Origin: Rotaria socialis
Lineage: Eukaryota > Rotifera > Eurotatoria > Philodinida > Philodinidae
NCBI GenBank assembly: GCA_905331475.1
Contig: CAJNYU010002003.1
Location: 35,060 to 99,059 of the forward strand
Direction of reading: 5' to 3'
Length of the DNA stretch: 64,000 nt
Shown: positions 36,652 through 45,527 of the stretch, one piece after another
Layout: every line of letters begins with the position of its first letter
Numbering within the stretch: the stretch's first letter is position 1
Translations under genes and position numbers: made by a program
Notes under the pieces: generated by a model
The model's input: the letters and a program-made list of their open reading frames with translations, nothing else
What the model was told of the DNA's origin: nothing
The model's database searches: none

Positions 36652-38106
36652 GGTTTACATTTTGCTTAACTGTACTGTGAAATGTTGAAAAGATTTTTCC
36701 GGAAGATGGTATGCTTCTTTGTCACTGCTGCTTTTCTCCCTAACCCGTCTGTAACTCACTACTCCTGTGGTTATTTCTATGTGTTCGATTTCTTTTATCT
36801 GTAAATTGTTGATAATAGAAATGAGAATAATAAATGTATGTCTATCAGCTTGGTTCATCATTAGAAACAAGTCTTCTATATAATTGTATTGCTATATATA
36901 TATATATATATATAGTAGCTTTATTTTTTATACAACATCAATTAGTAAAATTATCATTACTCTAGTAGCATTGATTTTGTTACAGGATGTTGTTAACCAT
37001 CTTAAGCGTATTCTATGGGGAAAAGTATACGTAAACAACGAAGTATAGTCGATTGAAAGATATTCATAGAATATTTAGAACGAAGTTAAACTTAAGAAAA
37101 TTAATAGAAAGGAGTGTTAACTTCTTGAAATCTTGGAAAAGGCAAATGTGCCATATCTGAATTTTGTATTAGATCTAGCAGTTCTATTTTCTTGGAGAAT
37201 AATTCTCTTTCTTTTTCCGTTCTACTTCACAAGAAACATAATTAGGTGATACGAAACGACATATCCCGCTGAGATGTGATTCCGAGTGGTCTAATGCGAT
37301 GGTAAATGATATTTCGGATGAAATAATAGAGTCGTAGATGAATGAAAGTTCATCAATTTACTGACTAAAATAATAATAAGAGGGCGAAGTAGATGATCTC
37401 AATAGAAAATAACACCAAAGATATGTGAATTATTAATCGACTTAGTGAATAGCGATTAATATCATCACATTATAGACGGGCAAAGGCGCATGGAATTTTT
37501 GTATATAATAAATAGTACACGCAGGATTTTTATAATACCTAGTTATTATAATCACAAAAGCATACTGTATATTTTATCGCTATTTTGCGAGAGGAAAAAA
37601 CCAACAAAAATCTTTTGATTCAATATCAATCTCCTTCTTAATACCCTAGTCTATAAAATAAATATGGATATAAATTGATCCGAATGAAACTAGTCTAGTC
37701 AAAACCATTGCTTCGTTTCGAAAAAAAATGTTTTTTTTTTATTACTTCCTAAAATATGCTCATACGTCAATGATTACTATACGAAATATTTTAATGAAAA
37801 AAAAATTGCGTACACGATTAATTCATACGCACAAGAAAAAAAAATCATCGAAGCATGCATTAATCATTTACGTTCTAGCAAGATATGGCCCACGTGTATA
37901 TATAAATAAACAGCAATATATATATATATATTATATGTGTGCTCTATTTACTTCTACCGTCGCAATTCAAATTGTATTTTCAGTGAAGAAAGATAATCTT
38001 GAATAACCTAATAAAGAAAAAATATACGTCGTATATTCTACTTAGATGAACGCCCCTTTATTTTACATAATTAAACGTTTATTTTACTTATACGCATTCT
38101 CTCTAG
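36652..38106. other. Intergenic; (TA)n run
   Basis: 3' flank of the GPCR and 5' flank of the ART-TPR gene. A (TA)11 run lies at about 36893-36914. The sequence just before the next ATG (ttctctctag) resembles a splice acceptor, so that gene may have a non-coding 5' exon here. Confidence 0.5.
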
Positions 38107-39984
38107 ATGGGTCCGATTCATGGTAAAGATTCAAATAATAAATTTCATCATCTTCGTGTTTGTTTATTCAAAACTGTTCATTCTGATAAAAATTTAAATG
38201 GAACATATGTAGATTCGCCTGTTGTTGTTTGGTCTGATGGATCAATTGGGAAAAATTCAAATTCCAATGACGATCTAAATACATTAATTCAATTGGGACA
38301 TATTGTAAATAAACAGCGAAAACTGATACATACATTCAATGAATTAGATCAATGTCAAGATTTTATCAAATGTGTTAATAATGTATTTCTTATTGTTTCC
38401 GGTACTATGGGACAACAACTTGTACCATTAATTCATGATCTTGAACAAATTCATTCGATCTATATTTTCTGTATGAACAAACATAAATATGAATCATGGA
38501 CGAAGCAATACAGAAAAATTGAAGGTGTTTTTACAAAAATCGAAGATCTATGTGAATGTTTACGAAAACATTTTATTGGTCAATCGTTATCGGAATGTGA
38601 AAAATTACAATTTGATCTTGTAAGTAGAAATATTCTATTGCAAAAAAACGATGAACGGGAATTATCATTTCTATATGCCATATTAAGTAAAGTAATACTA
38701 GCCAATATGAATTCAATTAAACAACAAGATATGATAGATTATTGTCGAATGGAAAATAAAAATAAAAATCACGAGAAATTAATTGACCAATTGAAAAATG
38801 ATTATGGACAACATAACCCTGTATGGTGGTTTACACGAGATAATTTTCTTCGGGAAATTATTAATCGAGCATTGCAACTTCATGATTTTCTAACGTTATG
38901 TATGATGAGTCCATTTCTAAATGATCTTAATGATAAACTTGAACAATTATATAGGCAGCAGTTATCGTCGTCGTCAGATCTACTTCATCTGTATTTTAGT
39001 CAATCAGTATCGAACGATGAATTTATGAAACTACGAACAAATAAAAATGGACTTATGTGTATTAATGAATTTCTATTTGCAAATACAGATCGAAATATCC
39101 CATTAATGTTTCTCGAACATCAAACTTTTAAACGTTCACCAACAAATAATGTTAATGTTCTTTTTAAAATTTGTGTCTCACAAACAAATGAATCCAATGC
39201 TCTCTATGCTAATATTGGTACTGTAAGTCAATTTGTTCATGAAAAAGATTATCTTATATCAATGTCAAGTATATATCGCATTGGTAATGTTGAAGCACTT
39301 CCCGAAATTCCATCAGTTTGGTTAATTCATTTAACATTACTTGATCAAGATGATCAAGAACTAATTAATTGTATCCAAGATATTGATACAGATGAATTTT
39401 GCGAAGATGATTATCTAGCTCTTGTAGGCTCAAATATTTCAGATAAATTAAATCAATTTAAATCAACACGAAAACTATGTGAGCAAACATTAAAGCCCGG
39501 AGCTAAACATATTCGACCGATTCTCTTACATTATAATATGGGAATCATATATGATGCTTTAAATGATTTCAATACCGCATTACATCAATATAAATCAGCA
39601 ATTAAGCTAATTCGAGATTATGAACAACATGATGCACTGAGAGACAATCTACTGTTTGCACCAATATATTCAAATATGGGATTGACTTATCAAAAAATGA
39701 ATATGACTAGTCATGCATTTGATCATGTTTTTCGTGGATTAACTGTTATTTCAAATCATCCAGAAAATTCTCTCTTTCACAGTGAACTATCGTTTGGAAT
39801 TTATTTTAACCTCGGCTATATAGTTCATCAACAAGGACAAATCTGTGAAGCTAAAAGTTATTATGAACATGCATTGAAAAGTCTACAGAAATATTTGCCA
39901 AATGATCATCCAACTGTAATTAAATTACATGATATTCTTAATTCATTGAAGTCTGAAGAAGAAACTAGTAAACATTCAGATTAA
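38107..39984 (+). CDS. ADP-ribosyltransferase-like / TPR protein, catalytic motif degenerate
   Basis: A single 625-residue coding exon. Residues 1-160 form an N-terminal domain I do not recognise. About 225-270 holds a conserved PVWWFTRDNFLREIINRAL block. About 290-400 matches the ART fold of the R-S-E class by alignment with the second copy at 58149-59605 and by memory of the family. The expected Arg (YRxQ) is Phe297 (YFSQ), the Ser of FLST is Phe324 (FLFA), and the catalytic Glu (ExEVLF) is Asp381 (EKDYLI). The domain is therefore probably inactive. Three TPR-like helical pairs fill about 473-600 (GIIYDALNDFNTALHQY, then GLTYQK, then GYIVHQQGQ). Proteins of this make-up modify targets with ADP-ribose when active. 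Here a binding or scaffold role is more likely. Confidence 0.78.
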   Translation: MGPIHGKDSNNKFHHLRVCLFKTVHSDKNLNGTYVDSPVVVWSDGSIGKNSNSNDDLNTLIQLGHIVNKQRKLIHTFNELDQCQDFIKCVNNVFLIVSGTMGQQLVPLIHDLEQIHSIYIFCMNKHKYESWTKQYRKIEGVFTKIEDLCECLRKHFIGQSLSECEKLQFDLVSRNILLQKNDERELSFLYAILSKVILANMNSIKQQDMIDYCRMENKNKNHEKLIDQLKNDYGQHNPVWWFTRDNFLREIINRALQLHDFLTLCMMSPFLNDLNDKLEQLYRQQLSSSSDLLHLYFSQSVSNDEFMKLRTNKNGLMCINEFLFANTDRNIPLMFLEHQTFKRSPTNNVNVLFKICVSQTNESNALYANIGTVSQFVHEKDYLISMSSIYRIGNVEALPEIPSVWLIHLTLLDQDDQELINCIQDIDTDEFCEDDYLALVGSNISDKLNQFKSTRKLCEQTLKPGAKHIRPILLHYNMGIIYDALNDFNTALHQYKSAIKLIRDYEQHDALRDNLLFAPIYSNMGLTYQKMNMTSHAFDHVFRGLTVISNHPENSLFHSELSFGIYFNLGYIVHQQGQICEAKSYYEHALKSLQKYLPNDHPTVIKLHDILNSLKSEEETSKHSD

Positions 39985-40299
39985 CTCAGACGAGCGTTTT
40001 TACATGTTTGTGTAATTTTTCTTTGTTTTCTTTTCTGTCGTGCAGAAATAAATTAATTTTTAGAAAATACGTCATACATTTATTGTGATTATAAATTAAA
40101 TTGCAAAGAACGAAACGATCTGAAATTTTCATAATACAGTTTTCTTTTAAATTTGTCTCTATAGAAAATTCCAAGACTACATGCGACAATCAACTTCTCA
40201 AATGTACTCAGAGACCAAGACAACTTTGTCAGAAAAAAAGATAGGAAAAACCTGAAATATTTCTAGAGCAATCAACAAAGCTTTTTGAGTCCCCTCAAG
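39985..40299. other. 3' flank of the ART-TPR gene
   Basis: AT-rich with AATAAA near 40045, then the left target duplication CCCTCAAG (40292-40299) of the next element. Confidence 0.5.
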
Positions 40300-40891
40300 C
40301 ATGGTTCCCGATTACTTTTCGAAGTGAGGGGGGGCTAAATTTTGGCAGAAAGCACTTTTTCTGGCAGCCAGTATATGTCAAAAAGAACATCCTTGATATA
40401 TAATATCATCATCTAGCATAGATGATCCAAGTTCATTTTTATTAAAAATAAGTAAAAACAACATATTTATAAAAAGAAATATTTCAAAAAACTTTTCAAA
40501 ACTCATCATCTTTCTGTTTCAATTGATCAGATTCAAAAAATAATGTTACATTTCGTGATTTTGCACGCCCTGGATTTTTTATGAAATCTTGAACAAATAG
40601 AGTGGAGTGAACTTTCTGGCAGAAATAACAAATAGAAAAAGTGAGCTTTCTGACAGAAATAAATAGAATCGCTAGATTTTTCAACAGAAGTAAAAGGTAG
40701 AAATTAAAGATTTTCTGGCACGAATAGAAAATGAACAGCGGAGTCACCAATAGAAACGAATAATTGCAGAACGAGAATGTTCATTTAACAATAGGATGCA
40801 TAAAACAACATTTTTGCTAGAAAAAGAAACATCTTAATTNATTTTGTGGGGGGCTGATCCCCCACAGCCCCCCCTCTAATCGGAGTCCCTG
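40300..40891. mobile_element. hAT-like non-autonomous element, 8-bp TSD
   Basis: A 592-bp element flanked by exactly CCCTCAAG on both sides (40292-40299 and 40892-40899). Ends: left CATGGTTCCCGATTAC; reverse complement of right CAGGGACTCCGATTAG (11 of 16 positions match). Near both ends there are G- or C-runs, and inside are several diverged copies of a CTTTCTGGCAGAAAT-like motif. One ambiguous base lies at 40840. No transposase frame. Confidence 0.72.
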
Positions 40892-41211
40892 CCCTCAAGC
40901 TCATTTTAGTTCATTAATTAGACGAGTATTTTCCCTCATGAACTTGGATTTTATTAACTTTCGTATTCCACATAGATATGACATTGCTCGCTTAAGTTTT
41001 GCTATTAATAAGGACATCTTTACATAAATAAAATACAATGGTCACAATTAGCCACCATTCAAAACGAATCAAAAGTGAAGTACGGCCATGTGAAGTGAAC
41101 TGAACTGGAGTAAGCTCTAGTTGACTTCATATGACCGTGAAGTACGCCGTGTTTATCATCAAAGTAAAACTGCGTGCGACCTTATTATATAGAATTATTT
41201 TAATTTAAAAA

Positions 41212-41850
41212 ATGATATTTATTAATCATCTATGTGAGTGTAGTAAACTTCGCAATAAATATTTCGGTGTACGCCACGGTGAATCAGAAGCGAATGTAGC
41301 TCATGTTATCAGTAGTAATCCTGACATAGGCATTAAGTCACATGGACTTTCACCGTTTGGTCGAACTCAAGTAGTTGAAAATACAAAATTATTCATTGAC
41401 AATCATCCTTCTAATTGCAATTCTTATGTGATTATTGCCAGTGATTTTCGGCGTGCCTATGAAACAGCTGAGATTATCGCTGCAAATCTTACAAAATCAA
41501 ACGATGACAAAGTAACTGTTCAATTAGATCAACGTCTACGTGAACGTTTCTTTGGTATTTATGATGGTAGTAGTGATGAAAACTATAGTTTAATATGGAG
41601 AAATGATGACGAAAATCCTGAAAAAAATCTAAATGATAAAATTGAGCCGACTGAAAGTGTGCGTGAACGAACAACAGCTTTAGTTAAAGAACTCGAAGAT
41701 AAATATGATAATCAAACGATTTTTCTTGTCAGTCATGGCGATGCAATACAAATATTACAAACAGCTTTCGAACGTTTACCTAATGCAAACCAACAGCGAA
41801 ATTTAAAACATTTGGAACGAGCAGAATTTCGACCACTAGCACTTAAATGA
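41212..41850 (+). CDS. Histidine phosphatase superfamily protein (phosphoglycerate mutase-like)
   Basis: A 212-residue single-exon frame from ATG. It has the RHGES motif (catalytic His22, Arg21), SDFRRAYETA (the second conserved Arg), LRERFFGIYDG (Glu111 as probable general acid) and VSHGDAIQ (His175). This is the branch-1 histidine phosphatase catalytic set. Proteins of this size and make-up include 2,3-bisphosphoglycerate phosphatase-like, TIGAR-like and broad-specificity phosphatases; the substrate is not clear. The N-terminus (MIFINHLCECSKLRNKYFGV) is unusual because RHG normally follows a short strand at residues 5-10. The true start could be an upstream exon, or this part may be divergent. 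AATAAA follows near 41884. Confidence 0.85.
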   Translation: MIFINHLCECSKLRNKYFGVRHGESEANVAHVISSNPDIGIKSHGLSPFGRTQVVENTKLFIDNHPSNCNSYVIIASDFRRAYETAEIIAANLTKSNDDKVTVQLDQRLRERFFGIYDGSSDENYSLIWRNDDENPEKNLNDKIEPTESVRERTTALVKELEDKYDNQTIFLVSHGDAIQILQTAFERLPNANQQRNLKHLERAEFRPLALK

Positions 41851-42221
41851 AAAACATTTTTCCTTTTCTGATATCGTTTTTAAAATAAATAATGCGATGA
41901 CTTGTTATTTACTCCTACATCAATGCTCCATTACTTATTTTTGTGAACCCACAAAAAAAACAAAGCTAATTATATTTACTATAAGATCTGAGGACTCGAT
42001 AGAAAACAATTTATAAAAAAACGTTTCCACGAATAACTCAATCACCATATGATAGGTAGGTCTTGTGTTCTGTTATGCTTCGATTAACTTTTCCATAGAG
42101 AACTACTGGAAAACGTTCATTAATTTGAATTAGTAAATTGGTATTTCAAGAGTTTACAAAAAACTTTGAGAGCTTCTTTCTTAACACTCTGACATTCCAA
42201 CATTCGTAAAACACGACATAT
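41851..42221. other. Intergenic
   Basis: AT-rich spacer with no gene, running into the left arm of the foldback. Confidence 0.5.
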
Positions 42222-42847
42222 CTCAATGATAATATGATTGGGATTTTCCAAAAACCAAAGTGTCATCTATCCGCATATAGATAGGTAGGTAAATAGATAA
42301 ATGAGTAGACAGTAGGGACATGAAAAGTGGTAATGGTCACGGTCACGGTAGTGGTCACGGTCGCACCTGGCTACGACTAGTTTAAAAAACACTCCGAAAC
42401 CGTGACTAAAAATCGTACTCACCGGTGTTACGTAACCAAAGGTTTTGCACACACCTTTATCTAAGCCTCGGCGCGTGATGGCCCGCAGGACCACCCAACG
42501 AGTACTGATAAGCCTTCTGTCTCTTTGAACATGTTGATCTCTTGCAGGTGTTACGTGATCACAGGTTTTATCTATCCATCTACCTATTTATCTATCTACC
42601 CATTTATTAGGTGTGTCACCAGAAAAAAATTGTAGCGAGGGGACTAAACTTATTTTTTCACAGGATTTTATATTTTCTAGGGGGAGCTAAGATCTCTGTA
42701 GGAAGACTCAGCCCCCCTCCCTAGAGTCCTTGGTTACGTCCCTACCATTTATCTACTTACCTACCTACCTACCCACGTGGCTATCTATCTATATGCGGAT
42801 AGATGACACTTTGATTTTTTGAAAATCCCAATGATATTATCACTGAG
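42222..42847. repeat. 626-bp foldback element with 63-bp inverted arms
   Basis: Arms 42222-42284 and 42785-42847 are inverted copies with few differences (shared core GTGTCATCTATCCGCATATAG). Weaker similarity extends at least 10 bp outward. Inside the arms both sides have TAGG/GATA tetranucleotide runs. The centre holds a GGTCACGGTCACGG tandem (about 42335-42365), two copies of a GGTGTTACGT motif, and G-rich and C-rich patches. No coding frame. It fits a foldback-type or long-TIR non-autonomous transposon. No certain target duplication was seen. Confidence 0.75.
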
Positions 42848-43827
42848 ATTTGTCATGCACTCATTAAAACACAGTTTTATGTAAGTCTTATTGGGAATTT
42901 AACTGATAAGTTGTAATATTGATGCTTATGTCCAGAAGTAAAAGACATTATTCTATTTATAAGTATCCGACTTTCAGACGTAATTGAGAAATGCAGTATA
43001 TAAGTAGGCTGAGGAAACTAGATGGTATTCAAGTTTCACTCGAATACGAAATGCGATGCGAAGCTCGAATCGGATCTTCACGAAAAATCTTCAATTCAGA
43101 GAAATCTTGATTACTTTTTATGTCGACATGATGAAATTCATCACTGAGAAAACTCTATTCTTACTTAGCGACATATTCTTAGGGATCGATTTCAATTGAT
43201 CGACTAATTATCTCCATGATTCATTATCTTAGATCAGCTGTAAATGAATAGACTACAGTGGCTAACATATGTTCATGACGTCGCTTTAGTTATCTCTTGA
43301 TAAATTTCTTTCATTTTCGTCATTTTGGAAGCACATCTATGAATGAACGAAACTACAGATTGAAGATTCTAAAACAGATGTTCTTAGTTCGGTCTTGATA
43401 CTTCGACCACACGTTTCAACGAGTTTTCTACGATTTTCGGCTCTCGAGATCATCGCGTGACAAAATGACGACTTGCGATGCGTACGTCAAGTGAGTAAAA
43501 ATAAAAAATAAAAAATAAAAAAACGCGCGGCGGACTACATAAATGCTTCTGCTTCGCATCGCATTAATTATTATTGCATACTTGGTGGAGCAAATTTGTA
43601 TTAAGCCTTGGTTAACCGATGATGACTAAACAATTGTTTAATCCAAGGACAAAAGGGTGAGCTAAAAAAAACTCACTCACCAATCTTCTTCAGCTTTCGA
43701 TCATTCTAATAGTAATTACATTATTATTATTGTTTTTAGCTTTAGTTTTTTATTTTTCTGGCGATGCAAAAACGTTTTTCATGTTCTCTATTAATGAAAT
43801 GTTTTTGAATGTTAATAAAGTGGGGGT
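42848..43827. other. Intergenic with a 15-bp inverted repeat and possible TM-exon remnant
   Basis: AATGCGATGCGAAGC (43050-43064) recurs inverted at 43551-43565. A short plus-strand run at about 43702-43780 encodes a strong hydrophobic helix (ITLLLLFLALVFYFSG) after a cttcttcag acceptor. It is then cut by the palindrome. This may be an exon of a membrane protein, but no complete gene could be built. Confidence 0.4.
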
Positions 43828-44356
43828 AATTCAAAATTACAGCACCTCTTCTTTTTTGCTTAAGCATGCATCATTAGATTCCGATTTTTACGCTGATCAC
43901 GAATATCTATTTAGTTTTTCAATTTGACAAAACATTCACGGAGAAAAACGCTAGATACTAAGAGGATCTAAAAATCAGCAAAAATATTGTTTTACAACAA
44001 ACAACGTATATTTTTTCTCTAATGTTACACGTTTCACTCTCACCAATATGATTTTAGAATTCCTCATGGAAAAACAAGTCTAGCAGCAATATATATATAT
44101 TGCTGCCAGACTCGTTTTTCCATGAGGAATTCTAAAATCATATTGGTGATAGTGAAACGTGTAACATTAGAGAAATACACGTTGTTTGTTGTAAAACAAT
44201 TTTTTGCTGATTTTTAGATCATCTTAGTATCTAGCGTTTTTCTCCATGAATGGTTTGTCAAATTGAAAAACTAAATAGATATTCGTGATCAGCGTAAAAA
44301 TCGGAATCTAATGATGCATGTTTAAGCAAAGAGAAGAGGTGCTATAATTTTGAATT
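43828..44356. repeat. Near-perfect palindrome, arms about 265 bp
   Basis: The left arm (43828-44094) and right arm (44095-44356) are inverted copies with only scattered differences and small indels. They meet at GCAGCAATATATATATATTGCTGC (44083-44106) with almost no spacer. The arms end in AATTCAAAATTA-like sequence. The right arm abuts an 18-base G run, ten Ns and a C run. Nothing coding inside. It could be a foldback element, a palindromic rearrangement or an assembly product. Confidence 0.85.
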
Positions 44357-44391
44357 GGGGGGGGGGGGGGGGGGNNNNNNNNNNCCCCCCC
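44357..44391. other. G-run / 10-N gap / C-run
   Basis: Eighteen Gs (44357-44374), ten Ns (44375-44384) and seven Cs (44385-44391). The assembly is broken here in a homopolymer that flips from G to C, so the true local sequence and length are unknown. Confidence 0.9.
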
Positions 44392-45097
44392 TCTCCCCTT
44401 AATTATATTTGTCTTGACAACTTCAGCACGAATCTTTCTTATTATATGATATTCTTTATCATGCAACGGGAGTGCCAGTCGGTAATAGAATAAAAAGATT
44501 AACATCGATTTATTGTGGTCGTTTTTTATTCGACCAAAAAAGAAAAAAGTCTTGTTCAGTGGATATTTTTGATTTACCATGGAGTACGTGTGCATTGCTA
44601 CATAATAATACTTTTCGTTTGGTCCGCTTTCATTTTTCTAAAATGCTAAAAATATTGTCTTGGTATGAAGCTATATTTATGGCAACAAAGTTTCATTAAT
44701 CTTCTACATACTGACGCAGCATTAGTTCAATTGTGTCTACAACTATGAACCTAAACTATTTCTATCAATATTGCAAGACTGTTAATTAAAAATATTTCTA
44801 CTATCTAATTTATTTCAATTATTTTCAGTAGAAATTGTATGATATATCTACCATGATCATGTTGTAAACTAAGCAGACAATATCATGGAAGATCAATAAT
44901 AATTGCGAATGTCTTATCTTAAAATTAAAATATCGATGAACTATGAATTGTCGGAATATAACTGATTTTATCTGTAGTCTATTCTTTGCTTTAATTCAAT
45001 AAAAAGATTTTATTTTTATAAAGGCTTTTATTTTGCATCACATAAGTCATATGATAATGTAGACTCATTTTTATTGTTGCGAATAAATTCAACAGAT
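44392..45097. other. Intergenic with uncertain open frame
   Basis: A plus-strand frame from the gap side to a TAA at 44697-44699 (about 80 codons, including IYCGRFLFDQKRKKSC) has moderate codon quality but no start or recognised domain. It may be a terminal exon of something lost in the gap. The rest is the 3' flank of the neuropeptide gene. Confidence 0.3.
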
Positions 45098-45527
45098 TCA
45101 ACCGAATCTTAAAAATTCGCCTTTGTTTCCGGAGAGGAGAAAATTGCTCGAAAGTGGATTTTGAGTTTGTCGACCAAAACGAAGAAATGTTCCACCGACT
45201 TGTCCACCTATTTGTCCACCACGGCCAAAGCGAAGCGACGATGCTGATGCTGACGGCATTTGTCGGCCAAACCTTAAGAATGATGATAATCGAGGATGTT
45301 GGATATATATTTCGTTTTGATTATCTTCATTCGAAGTTGCTGCACTATCCAATAATGTTGGTCTTTGAATGAATGCACCTGAATAAAGAGCTGGATTCAA
45401 TGGGTTTGCATCTTCAAAAAGAATAAATAAACAAGTGAAAGTCAAATATAAATTTACGCCTACCAATCGATACTATTGATAATAGTTGGATGCAAATAAG
45501 TGAAGATATTATAGCGTATAGATACAT
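45098..45527 (-). CDS. LRFamide (FMRFamide-related / sNPF-like) neuropeptide precursor
   Basis: Exons 45527-45464 and 45411-45098, split by a 52-bp intron (phase 1), give 125 residues. The first exon is a signal peptide (MYLYAIISSLICIQLLSIVS). The second carries four C-terminal amidation sites in the last half: SSFLRFGR, SASASSLRFGR, GGTFLRFGR and a final GEFLRFG before the stop. Gly gives the amide, and cleavage is at single Arg. Expected products are peptides ending in FLRFamide or SLRFamide. These would be released from neurons or gland cells onto GPCRs of the FMRFamide/sNPF/NPF type. The splice placement explains the missing ATG of the longer unspliced frame. Confidence 0.88.

Noticed and set aside
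42267-42494. 75-codon minus frame in the foldback
   Set aside because: It reads through the GGTCACGG tandem and GATA repeats; codon content is that of the repeat.
43730-43927. 65-codon plus frame running into the palindrome
   Set aside because: Only the first ~20 codons (hydrophobic helix) look real; the rest is palindrome arm sequence.
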